A stretch of DNA of 8,201 nucleotides from contig SFFC01000099.1 in the NCBI GenBank assembly GCA_004556985.1, positions 1 through 8,201 on the forward strand. Reading direction: 5' to 3'. This document shows positions 1 to 5,912 of this stretch, piece after piece. The notes under the pieces are model-generated. The model saw nothing but the letters and a program-made list of their open reading frames with translations, ran no database searches and was not told the DNA's origin. The first letter of the stretch is position 1. Every line of letters starts with the position of its first letter. A program made the position numbers and the translations under genes. Source of the DNA: Clostridiales bacterium (GTDB lineage Bacteria; Bacillota; Clostridia; Christensenellales; Aristaeellaceae).

Positions 1-220
1 CTAAAGGAATAAGTCCCATCCAATCGGTAATCGTATAAATTGTCATATTGACACCTGCCAAACGATGAAACCAGCAATTGAATGTTGCAAATCCAATATT
101 GGTTCCGTTCTGACCCAGCGGCTGCACGTCTACCATCTGGATCAAAGCTGTCCATACTGCAAACGCTACAATAAGTATTCCTCCAAATAATAAAACCTGT
201 TTTCCACTTTTTTTCATCAT
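1..220 (-). CDS. PAP2-family phosphatase, N-terminal part (cut by left edge)
   Basis: Only the first 73 residues lie in the window; the gene runs off the left edge. The start is the first ATG of an ATG-ATG pair, with AAAGGACG upstream as ribosome binding site. The product opens with MMKKSGK, then a hydrophobic segment at about residues 9-28, then the motif VDVQPLGQNG at 30-39, then GFATFN and WFHRLAGVNMTIYTITDW. This arrangement is recognisable from memory as the start of bacterial membrane phosphatases of the PAP2 superfamily, which remove phosphate from lipid phosphates or undecaprenyl pyrophosphate. The catalytic motifs lie further downstream and are not visible, so activity cannot be judged. 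The DNA is about 40% GC with AT-ending codons, unlike every other gene here. The family call rests on N-terminal resemblance only. Confidence 0.7.
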   Translation of the reverse strand, partial: MMKKSGKQVLLFGGILIVAFAVWTALIQMVDVQPLGQNGTNIGFATFNCWFHRLAGVNMTIYTITDWMGLIPL

Positions 221-424
221 TCTACGTCCTTTCTATAATTGGTTTGTCTTTTCGACAGTTTCACCTTATCAAAAAACGTAAAATGACGAAAGAATCGCTC
301 TTTCACATGTGTGACACGATTCGTATCATCCCCGCAAATGCGCAGTTTTCACTATATTTTCCAGAATATCTATTCCTACAAATTTCGATTTGTAGTTCTG
401 ATCGGCTCCATATTATCACATTTT
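221..424. other. AT-rich intergenic spacer upstream of the PAP2 gene
   Basis: This stretch of roughly 35-38% GC separates the terminator of the hydrolase gene from the PAP2 start. I see no convincing coding frame and no clean promoter for the PAP2 gene; -10-like matches exist (for example TATAGA just before the ribosome binding site on the minus strand) but lack a spaced -35. A perfect 12-base palindrome, TCACATGTGTGA, lies at 303-314 and could be an operator, though AT-rich DNA yields such short palindromes by chance. Confidence 0.5.
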
Positions 425-472
425 ATGAAAAAAGAAAAGAACAGCCACCGCAGTTCAAACTACAGTGGCTGT
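425..472 (-). terminator. Intrinsic terminator of the hydrolase gene
   Basis: On the minus strand an 8-bp perfect stem, ACAGCCAC with GTGGCTGT (465-472 and 441-448), closes a 16-nt apical region in which AGT and ACT can also pair. It is followed at once by TCTTTTCTTTTTTC (plus coordinates 440-427). The position, 65 bases past the stop codon of the hydrolase gene and in its direction, makes it that gene's terminator. The plus-strand direction has no T-run after the stem, so it is one-way. Confidence 0.7.
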
Positions 473-536
473 CAACTGTCTTATGAACGCCGCCCATTGC
501 AGCGGGATGCTTTTTTTCTGAATCCGGGAGACCGGC

Positions 537-1388
537 TTATTCCTTCCTGTCTTTTTCCTCTTCCTCTTCTTTTTCTTCTTCCTTCTCTTCCTGCTCTTCC
601 CGCTCTTCCTCCTCCGTCTCCCCGAAGTGCTCGTCGGCGAGCAGCTCGCGCAGCCTTCTGTCCGGCGCGGTTTCGTCGGTGTCGGGCAGGCTCAGGCTGA
701 CCTCGTCGCCCGGCTCCTGGAGCGCGACGACCTGCGTCGCGGCCGTGCTGCCGGAGGCGGCAAAGCGCAGCGCCACGTCGGCGCGGCCCTGGAAGTGCAT
801 CGGGATGAAGATGCGCGGCTTGACGGTCATGACGAAGTAGCCTGCGCCGGCGTCGTACATGCTGCCCTGCCGCGGATCGACCGGGAAGAAGGCGACGTCG
901 ATCGTCTCCTGCGGGATCGGGGCGACGCAGTCGTAAAACGCGCGCTCAGCGGCCTCGATCTCCGTGACGGAGGATTCGTCGCGCCAGTGCCAGAGGTTGA
1001 GGTCGCCCGCGTGGAACAGGCGGATGCCGGTATATTCGATCAGGAACGAGACGCCCTCGTCCGTGGAGCCGTAGGCGTGCACCGTCACAGGGCCGAACCC
1101 GCGCTCCTCCCCCGGCTGCATGCGCACGCCGCGATAGGGCTGGGGCACGTCATAGCCCAGCACATAGATGGCGTTTTCGCCGCAGAGATCGTAGATCGAT
1201 TCGGAAAAATGGTCGTCGTGGCGATGGCTGACGAAGACATAGAGGCGGCGGTAGGCCGCAAGCCGCGTCTTATCGGGCATGCGGCGCGCGCCTGTGCCGT
1301 GCTCGCTGGCGTCAAAGAGCATGCCGGCGTCGCCGATGGAGACGAGAAAGCCGCTGCCTCCCAGATATTCAACCGTGATGTCCTTCAT
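537..1388 (-). CDS. MBL-fold metal-dependent hydrolase with Glu-rich C-terminal tail
   Basis: A 283-residue cytoplasmic hydrolase of the metallo-beta-lactamase fold. The metal-site motif HxHxDH is present as HRHDDH at residues 55-60, with HAGD at 126-129 and a late histidine in PMHF (H198), so a two-metal site looks intact. The N-terminus (GGSGFLV, then FDASEH) fits the UlaG-like or beta-lactamase superfamily branch; the substrate cannot be told. The last ~27 residues (257-283) are almost only Glu, Lys, Arg and Gln and are not part of the fold. An upstream in-frame ATG at 1472 would add 28 residues, but the predicted -10 box (1471-1476) overlaps it, so that codon should not be in the mRNA. 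The ATG at 1388 has AAAGGAG 11 nt upstream and starts where the fold starts. It appears to be a single-gene transcript. Confidence 0.8.
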   Translation of the reverse strand: MKDITVEYLGGSGFLVSIGDAGMLFDASEHGTGARRMPDKTRLAAYRRLYVFVSHRHDDHFSESIYDLCGENAIYVLGYDVPQPYRGVRMQPGEERGFGPVTVHAYGSTDEGVSFLIEYTGIRLFHAGDLNLWHWRDESSVTEIEAAERAFYDCVAPIPQETIDVAFFPVDPRQGSMYDAGAGYFVMTVKPRIFIPMHFQGRADVALRFAASGSTAATQVVALQEPGDEVSLSLPDTDETAPDRRLRELLADEHFGETEEEEREEQEEKEEEKEEEEEKDRKE

Positions 1389-1470
1389 GCAAAAGCGCGC
1401 TCCTTTCCCTTCTGCCGCATCGGAACCCCTATGCCCCGGTCTGCCGGCGTCCCTGTTCCCCTCTCCTTCC

Positions 1471-1498
1471 ATTTTATCCTTTTTTTTCCACTTGTCAA
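1471..1498 (-). promoter_or_regulatory. Promoter of the MBL hydrolase gene
   Basis: On the minus strand, TTGACA (1498-1493) is followed after 16 nt by TAAAAT (1476-1471), a near-consensus housekeeping promoter. Transcription would begin near 1464, giving a leader of about 75 nt before the ATG at 1388. A second good -10 (TATAAT, 1537-1532) lies upstream but has no recognisable -35 at the right distance. Confidence 0.6.
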
Positions 1499-1549
1499 TC
1501 GTTTCCTCCTTCTTTTCTCCACGCTGACACCATTATAGAGAGAAAAATG

Positions 1550-1581
1550 GCGGAAAAAGGGAAAAATCACACCACTTTGTG
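1550..1581 (-). terminator. Weak terminator candidate after the ABC-F gene
   Basis: Overlapping the ABC-F stop codon on the minus strand is a 4-bp stem CACA/TGTG (1581-1578 with 1571-1568) with a 6-nt loop, followed by ATTTTTCCCTTTTT. The T-rich tail is good but the stem is short, so it may leak or be coincidental. No better terminator lies between the ABC-F gene and the next promoter. Confidence 0.3.
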
Positions 1582-3123
1582 TCAAATCCCGTCGAATTCT
1601 GTCTCCTCAAGCCCACGAGGCGTCAGCCGCAGCGCGCGGGAGAAGACGGCGCGGGCGAAGCGCGCGTCATGGGAGACGGCGAGCACGCAGCCGGGATAGG
1701 CGTCAAACAGCGCGCGCACGACGGGCCCGGAGAGCGGCGAGAGGTTGCGCGTTGGCTCGTCGAGCAGCAGCACGTTGGCGCGCGAGGCCGCCATCATCAG
1801 AAACATCAGCTTGGCCTTCTGCCCGCCGGAGAGGCCGCGGCAGGGATGCTGCATCTCCTCGGCGGTGAACTTCATGGAGCCCAGGGCGACGGCGTTTCGG
1901 TCGCGCTCCTCCTTGTCTCCCGTCCTGGAGAGCAGCTCCAGCGGCGTGCTGTCCCCGCGAAGCAGCTCGCCGGGATCCTGGGGCATGTAGAAGACGCGAA
2001 GGTCCTCCCTTTCGGCGAGGGCATCGCGCACGGCGCGCAGCAGGGTCGACTTGCCGGCGCCGTTTTTTCCGCAGAGCAGCGCCTTCTCCTGTCCGCGCAG
2101 CGTCAGGGCGACATCCCGGGCGAGCAGGCGTCCGTCCGGCGCGCGCAGCTCCGGCAGCTGCAGGGAGAGCACGGTCTTGCCCGGCGGCAGGGGGTCGCAG
2201 CCAAGGCGCGCGAAGATGGCCTCCTCGCGCTCGGGCATGGCGGTCATCGTCTCCGCCTCGCGTTCAAAGCGCCGGCCCATGGCCAGCACAGTGTGCATCT
2301 TCTTCTTGAGCAGGCGGCCCGTGCCGGGGCACTGGCGGGAGACGCCGGCCTGGTCGCGCTCGACCTGGCGGCGGATGGCCTCGTAGCGCGCCTGGCGCTT
2401 GTCCGCCTCCTCGCGCTCCTTGCGGGCGATCTGCTCCTGCTTTTGAAAGCCGCTCTCCCGCTCCTGCACGAAGTCGTCATACGGCAGATGCCAGACTTCT
2501 GCGCGGGGCGTCTGCCGCCGCCTGAGCCGCTCGAGCAGCAGCACGGAGGTCGCCGCGCGCGAGAGCAGCGCCTCGTCGTGGGAGACGAAGAGCACGGGCA
2601 GCGGGCAGGCGGTCAGAAAATCGCCGAGCCAGCGGACGGTCTCGCCGTCGAGGTCGTTGCTCGGCTCGTCGAGCAGCAGCACGCCGGGATGCTCCGTCAG
2701 CGTGCGCAGCAGCATCAGCTTGACGCGCTCGCCGCCGGAGAAATCCGCCATGCGCTGCTCGCTGTAGACGGCGTCCGGCGAAAGGCCGAGGGCGGCGGCC
2801 TGCGCGGCCAGCTCCCGCGGCTCCATGTCATAAAAGGACGGGCTGTCGCAGAAGAAGGCATAGGCGCTCTTCTCCCTGTCCGACTCGGGCAGCTCCTGGG
2901 GCAGGTAGCCCGCCGGGCTGCTGAGGCGGATGCTCCCCTGCATGTCGATGTAGCCGGGGATATGCGCGCCGCCGGCGATGCAGCGCAGCAGCGTCGATTT
3001 GCCGTTGCCCTCCTCGCCGATGAGCGCCATGTGCTCCCCCGGCGAAAGCGTGAAGGACAGATCGCGCACAAGATCGGTCAGATCCCGGCGGTGGGTCAGC
3101 GTCAGATGGTCAACCTTAAGCAT
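1582..3123 (-). CDS. ABC-F ATPase, ribosome-protection (antibiotic resistance) type
   Basis: A 513-residue soluble protein with two ATP-binding domains and no membrane segment, the hallmark of ABC-F proteins, which bind the ribosomal E site and, in resistance members, dislodge drugs from the peptidyl transferase centre or exit tunnel. Domain 1 has Walker A GEEGNGKS (36-43), signature FSGGE (128-132), Walker B LLLDEP with D152/E153 and switch SHD (181-183). Domain 2 has GKNGAGKS (352-359), LSGGQ (431-435), D455/E456 and SHD (484-486). Both catalytic glutamates are present. Between them lies a basic, helical linker at about 212-310 (QKQEQIARKEREEADKR, then GRLLKKKMHTV); a long linker is typical of resistance ABC-Fs. 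The second Walker B continues RNLSPLS instead of the usual TNHLD. The start at 3123 has AAAGGAG 4 nt upstream; the frame stays open to 3555 but that is leader. The drug class cannot be inferred. Confidence 0.85.
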   Translation of the reverse strand: MLKVDHLTLTHRRDLTDLVRDLSFTLSPGEHMALIGEEGNGKSTLLRCIAGGAHIPGYIDMQGSIRLSSPAGYLPQELPESDREKSAYAFFCDSPSFYDMEPRELAAQAAALGLSPDAVYSEQRMADFSGGERVKLMLLRTLTEHPGVLLLDEPSNDLDGETVRWLGDFLTACPLPVLFVSHDEALLSRAATSVLLLERLRRRQTPRAEVWHLPYDDFVQERESGFQKQEQIARKEREEADKRQARYEAIRRQVERDQAGVSRQCPGTGRLLKKKMHTVLAMGRRFEREAETMTAMPEREEAIFARLGCDPLPPGKTVLSLQLPELRAPDGRLLARDVALTLRGQEKALLCGKNGAGKSTLLRAVRDALAEREDLRVFYMPQDPGELLRGDSTPLELLSRTGDKEERDRNAVALGSMKFTAEEMQHPCRGLSGGQKAKLMFLMMAASRANVLLLDEPTRNLSPLSGPVVRALFDAYPGCVLAVSHDARFARAVFSRALRLTPRGLEETEFDGI

Positions 3124-3139
3124 AATGCTCCTTTCTTCG

Positions 3140-3175
3140 GCCCGCCCGCCCCGGGTATGCGTGAGGCGGACGGGC
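3140..3175 (-). other. 11-bp hairpin upstream of the ABC-F ribosome binding site
   Basis: In the minus-strand RNA, GCCCGTCCGCC (3175-3165) pairs with GGCGGGCGGGC (3150-3140), 11 bp with one U-G pair and a 14-nt loop. It ends about 5 nt before the AAAGGAG (3134-3128), so it does not hide that site. There is no T-run, so it is not a terminator. Its 5' arm (CCGCCTC, 3168-3162) can also pair with the 3' arm of the preceding terminator. Confidence 0.5.
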
Positions 3176-3177
3176 AC

Positions 3178-3213
3178 AAAACAAAAACCGCCTCCGGCCT
3201 CTGCCGGAGACGG
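3178..3213 (-). terminator. Strong intrinsic terminator T2 inside the ABC-F leader
   Basis: In the minus-strand RNA, CCGUCUCCGGC (3213-3203) pairs with GCCGGAGGCGG (3198-3188), 11 bp with one U-G pair and loop AGAG, followed at once by UUUUUGUUUU (3187-3178). It lies between the gene's promoter and its start codon and in the gene's own direction, so it would stop ABC-F transcription unless prevented. No other minus-strand gene ends upstream that would need it. Confidence 0.8.
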
Positions 3214-3259
3214 AAACACGCTGCACAAAAGACGGGCCCTGCAAAGCCTTGCATGACGC

Positions 3260-3282
3260 AAAAAACAGGCCCGGCTGCGGGC
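3260..3282 (-). terminator. Weaker terminator T1 inside the ABC-F leader
   Basis: RNA GCCCG (3282-3278), loop CAGC, CGGGC (3273-3269), then CUG and six U (3265-3260). The stem is only 5 bp but all G-C. Its 3' arm can instead pair with a downstream segment (3241-3233, 8 bp with one bulged G), so it may be a pause site or a conditional stop. Confidence 0.4.
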
Positions 3283-3371
3283 AGCGCAGAGATTCTCCAT
3301 TCCGGCAGACAGCGCAAACACACCCGCCGGCAGACGCCGGCCGGAGGCCCACTGTTGCACAAAAACGAAGC

Positions 3372-3383
3372 TTACCTGCGCAT
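3372..3383 (-). CDS. Possible three-codon leader peptide (Met-Arg-Arg)
   Basis: ATG CGC AGG TAA on the minus strand, preceded by GGAGGG (3398-3393) at a spacing of about 9-10 nt. It is the only start in the leader with a good ribosome binding site, and it lies downstream of the promoter and upstream of both terminators, where a regulatory peptide would be expected. Very short arginine-containing leader peptides are known to arrest drug-bound ribosomes in other resistance genes. Such a short frame can occur by chance, so this is tentative. Confidence 0.3.
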   Translation of the reverse strand: MRR

Positions 3384-3471
3384 CCGCCCGATCCCTCCAT
3401 GCTGCTGATCTGAAGCCGTCGCAGCCGCCCCCGCTTCGGCGGGAAACGCGCCCTGACGGCGATACGGACGT

Positions 3472-3501
3472 ATGATAGCATGGATGACAAAAGACTGTCA
3501 A
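3472..3501 (-). promoter_or_regulatory. Promoter of the ABC-F gene
   Basis: Minus strand: TTGACA (3501-3496), 18-nt spacer, TATCAT (3477-3472). The -35 is consensus and the -10 matches five of six. The predicted transcript start is near 3465. It is back to back with the plus-strand promoter of the MarR operon, about 53 bases away, so one bound regulator could affect both. Confidence 0.65.
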
Positions 3502-3554
3502 GCATCTTGTGACCTTCTTCGGATTGAACAGGGGCATTTTCGGCAGGTTTTTCA

Positions 3555-3583
3555 TTGACAGGGACAGGGATGTTCCGTATAAT
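3555..3583 (+). promoter_or_regulatory. Consensus promoter of the MarR-exporter operon
   Basis: TTGACA (3555-3560), exactly 17 nt, TATAAT (3578-3583): a perfect housekeeping promoter, with transcription starting near 3590. Such a strong promoter would normally need a repressor, which fits the MarR gene that follows and the palindrome over the start site. Confidence 0.85.
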
Positions 3584-3584
3584 G

Positions 3585-3599
3585 GCTCACAGTGTTAGC
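3585..3599. promoter_or_regulatory. Operator candidate for the MarR repressor
   Basis: GCTcACAgTGTtAGC is a 15-base palindrome in which six of seven arm positions pair around a central G. It starts one base after the -10 box and covers the predicted transcript start, so a bound dimer would block the promoter. Its length and placement suit a self-repressing MarR protein. Confidence 0.5.
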
Positions 3600-3619
3600 A
3601 AATCGAATGGAGGGTCTTC

Positions 3620-4099
3620 ATGGATCATTATGAGGAGCTGGCGCACCGTTTTTTTGAGGAAATGCGGCAATACAAGGAGTTCAGGCCGCGTCAGGACGAC
3701 GTCAGCGCGCTGATGCGCGGCGAGATGGCCGTGCTGCGGCTGCTGGATGACGAGCAGCGCCGCGTCAGCGCGGGCGACCTGAGCCGGCTGCTGGAGATGA
3801 CGACCTCGCGCGTGGCGGCCGTGCTCAACAGCCTGGAAAAGAAGGGGCTGATCGAGCGCTGCGCGGACGCGGCGGACAGGCGGCGCGTGCTCGTCGCGCT
3901 GACGGAGCGGGGCGGCGCGCTCTGTGCGCGCAAGAAGGAGGCCGCCCGCAAGCGGCTGGCAGCGGTCTTTGAGCGCCTGGGCCAGGAGGATACCGACCAG
4001 TTCATCCGCCTGATCCGCAGAATCGCGCAGATCAGCGAGTCGCTGGGAGGCCGCGCCCCGGAGGGCTTAAAGCAGGCAAAGGAGGATGCCTATGAATAA
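3620..4099 (+). CDS. MarR-family transcriptional regulator
   Basis: A 159-residue winged helix-turn-helix protein of usual MarR length. The recognition region DLSRLLEMTTSRVAAVLNSL lies at 53-72, followed by EKKGLIER and a wing with the DxR motif (ADRRR, D86-R88). Helices at both ends (about 1-20 and 105-142) would form the dimer interface. MarR dimers usually repress their own operon and let go when a small ligand binds or a cysteine is oxidised; C81 and C102 are present, but nothing shows they act as sensors. GGAGGG (3609-3614) lies 5 nt before the ATG. Its last 8 bases overlap the start of the first exporter gene, so translation is probably coupled. It is the likely repressor of the exporter operon and possibly of the divergent ABC-F gene. 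Confidence 0.85.
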   Translation: MDHYEELAHRFFEEMRQYKEFRPRQDDVSALMRGEMAVLRLLDDEQRRVSAGDLSRLLEMTTSRVAAVLNSLEKKGLIERCADAADRRRVLVALTERGGALCARKKEAARKRLAAVFERLGQEDTDQFIRLIRRIAQISESLGGRAPEGLKQAKEDAYE

Positions 4100-5912
4100 A
4101 AAACAGGAAGCACCAAAGAAGAGCGGGCGCGCGACGTTTTTGCGCCTCGGCAAAGAGATCAGGCAATACAGGCGGGACGCGCTGCTCTCGCCGATGTTCA
4201 CGATCCTGTGCGTGATTCTGGAGATTCTGATCCCCTATCTGACCGCGTCGATCATCGACAACGGCATCTCCGTGGGCGACATGGGCCATGTGGCGCGCGT
4301 GGGCGCGCTGATGGCGCTGATGGCCGTGCTGGCGATGATCTGCGGCGTGGAGGCCGGGCGGCACAGCGCGCAGGCGAGCACCGGTTTTGCGGCGAACCTG
4401 CGCGACGCGATGTTCAAAAACATCCAGACCTTCTCCTTTTCCAACATCGACAAATTCTCCACGGCGGGCCTGGTTACGCGCCTGACGACCGACGTCACCA
4501 ACATGCAGAATGCCTTTCAGATGATCCTGATGGTCTGCACGCGCGCGCCGGTCACGCTGGCGGTCGCGCTGTTCATGGCGTTTTCGATCTCCGCGCGCCT
4601 GTCGCTGATCTTCCTGGCGGTCATGGCGCTGCTGATCGTCGCGATCGTCATCCTGATGCCGATGGCCATGCGCTATTTCAAGCAGATGTTTAAAAAGTAC
4701 GACGCGGTCAACGCGACGGTCAAGGAGAACGTCGGCGCGATCCGCGTGGTCAAGGCGTTTGTGCGCGAGGAGCATGAGGACAAAAAGTTCGCCCATGCGG
4801 CGGACGACCTGTATGGCAACTCCATCAACGCCGAGCGCATCGTCTCCTTCATGCAGCCGATCATGATGGGCAGCGTCTACCTGTGCATCCTGCTGCTGAG
4901 CTGGCTGGGCGCGCAGATGATCGTCGGGCGCACGGGCCTGACGACCGGCGAGCTGACGAGCCTGCTGGCCTACGTCATGAACATCCTGATGAGCCTGATG
5001 ATGCTCTCGATGGTCTTCGTCATGATTACGCAGTCGATGGCCGCGGCGCAGCGCATCGAGGAGGTGCTCGACGAGCGGGCGGACATCGCCTCGCCCGATT
5101 CTCCCGTGACGGCGGTCGCGGACGGCTCCATCGACTTTGAGCATGTGGACTTCGCCTACCGCGGCGGCAAGAACGTCCTGAGCGATATCAATCTGCACAT
5201 CGCCTCCGGCGAGACGATCGGCATTCTGGGCGGCACGGGCTCCTCCAAGTCGAGCCTGGTCAGCCTGATTTCCCGGCTCTATGACGTGACCGGCGGCTGC
5301 GTGAAGGTCGGCGGTATCGACGTGCGCCGCTACGACATCGAGACGCTGCGCGACGAGGTCTCCGTCGTGCTGCAGAAGAACGTGCTCTTCTCGGGCACGA
5401 TCCTTGACAACCTGCGCTGGGGCGACGAGAGCGCGACGGAGGCGCAGTGCCGCGAGGCCTGCCGCCTGGCCTGCGCGGACGAGTTCATCTCCCGCCTGCC
5501 GGAGGGCTACAACACGCGCATCGAGCGCGGCGGCACGAACGTCTCCGGCGGCCAGAAGCAGCGCCTGTGCATCGCCCGCGCGCTGCTCAAGCATCCCAAG
5601 GTGCTGATCCTGGACGACTCGACCAGCGCCGTCGACACCGCGACGGACGCGAAGATCCGCGCGGCCCTGCGCGCGCACATCCCCGGCACGACGAAGCTCA
5701 TCATCGCCCAGCGCATCGCCTCCGTCGAGGACGCGGACAGGGTGCTCGTGCTCGACGACGGGCGCGTCGCGGCGTTTGACACGCCGGAAAACCTGCTCAG
5801 AACCTGCTCCATCTATCAGGAGGTCTACAACAGCCAGACCGGCAGCGGCGGCGACTTCGACGAGGCCTCGCTGCGGGACGACTTTGAGCAGAAGGGAGGG
5901 GATCGCGCATGA
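4092..5912 (+). CDS. ABC exporter subunit 1 (degenerate ATP site; YheI/BmrC-like)
   Basis: A 606-residue half-transporter: six membrane segments at about 33-55, 70-90, 148-168, 170-192, 255-278 and 288-313, then an ATP-binding domain. Motifs are Walker A GGTGSSKS (380-387), Q-loop Q428, signature NVSGGQ (483-488), and Walker B LILD with D508. The residue after it, normally the catalytic glutamate, is D509, and the switch histidine is Q540 (IIAQR). These are the changes seen in the non-hydrolysing half of heterodimeric exporters, so it should pair with the next gene's product to expel drugs or lipids. An ATG at 4086 is also in frame, but AAAGGAGG (4078-4085) touches it; the ATG at 4092 has the proper 6-nt spacing and is the start. 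It overlaps the MarR gene by 8 bases and the next gene by 4. Confidence 0.88.
   Translation: MNKKQEAPKKSGRATFLRLGKEIRQYRRDALLSPMFTILCVILEILIPYLTASIIDNGISVGDMGHVARVGALMALMAVLAMICGVEAGRHSAQASTGFAANLRDAMFKNIQTFSFSNIDKFSTAGLVTRLTTDVTNMQNAFQMILMVCTRAPVTLAVALFMAFSISARLSLIFLAVMALLIVAIVILMPMAMRYFKQMFKKYDAVNATVKENVGAIRVVKAFVREEHEDKKFAHAADDLYGNSINAERIVSFMQPIMMGSVYLCILLLSWLGAQMIVGRTGLTTGELTSLLAYVMNILMSLMMLSMVFVMITQSMAAAQRIEEVLDERADIASPDSPVTAVADGSIDFEHVDFAYRGGKNVLSDINLHIASGETIGILGGTGSSKSSLVSLISRLYDVTGGCVKVGGIDVRRYDIETLRDEVSVVLQKNVLFSGTILDNLRWGDESATEAQCREACRLACADEFISRLPEGYNTRIERGGTNVSGGQKQRLCIARALLKHPKVLILDDSTSAVDTATDAKIRAALRAHIPGTTKLIIAQRIASVEDADRVLVLDDGRVAAFDTPENLLRTCSIYQEVYNSQTGSGGDFDEASLRDDFEQKGGDRA

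Larger units (their letters stand above)
3124..3465 (-). promoter_or_regulatory. Long 5' leader of the ABC-F mRNA, probable attenuator
   Basis: From the predicted transcript start near 3465 to the ABC-F start there are about 340 nt that encode no recognisable protein but hold ordered structure. In transcript order: a CCCGC/GCGGG hairpin (3443-3430); a tiny frame with a ribosome binding site (3398-3372); a GCCGGC hairpin (3341-3326); terminator T1 (3282-3260); the strong terminator T2 (3213-3178); and an 11-bp hairpin just before the ribosome binding site (3175-3140). Alternative pairings exist: RNA 3309-3301 is perfectly complementary to 3208-3200 in the 5' arm of T2 (9 bp). RNA 3348-3340 is perfectly complementary to 3198-3190 in the T2 3' arm (9 bp). 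RNA 3273-3266 can pair with 3241-3233, breaking T1. Genes of this family are often controlled by drug-induced attenuation; the mechanism here is inferred. Confidence 0.65.

Noticed and set aside
490..517. Plus-strand CCGC/GCGG stem followed by seven T, a possible plus-strand terminator
   Set aside because: Only 4 bp of stem with an 8-nt loop, and no plus-strand gene lies upstream to need it.
1389..1472. Upstream ATG at 1472 as the start of the hydrolase (28 extra residues)
   Set aside because: It overlaps the predicted -10 box and the extra residues show no family similarity, though AAAGGA does lie 4 nt before it.
627..1538. 303-codon plus-strand frame opposite the MBL hydrolase gene
   Set aside because: Shadow; the minus strand encodes HRHDDH and the other metal-site residues.
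1579..3408. 609-codon plus-strand frame opposite the ABC-F gene
   Set aside because: Composition is the Ala/Arg/Gly/Gln pattern of an antisense shadow, and the opposite strand carries complete ABC motifs.
3124..3555. In-frame N-terminal extension of the ABC-F gene up to 3555 (144 more residues)
   Set aside because: The predicted promoter (3472-3501) lies inside it, it holds two terminator hairpins, it has no ABC-F similarity, and the ATG at 3123 has an AAAGGAG. The frame is open because GC-rich DNA has few stops.
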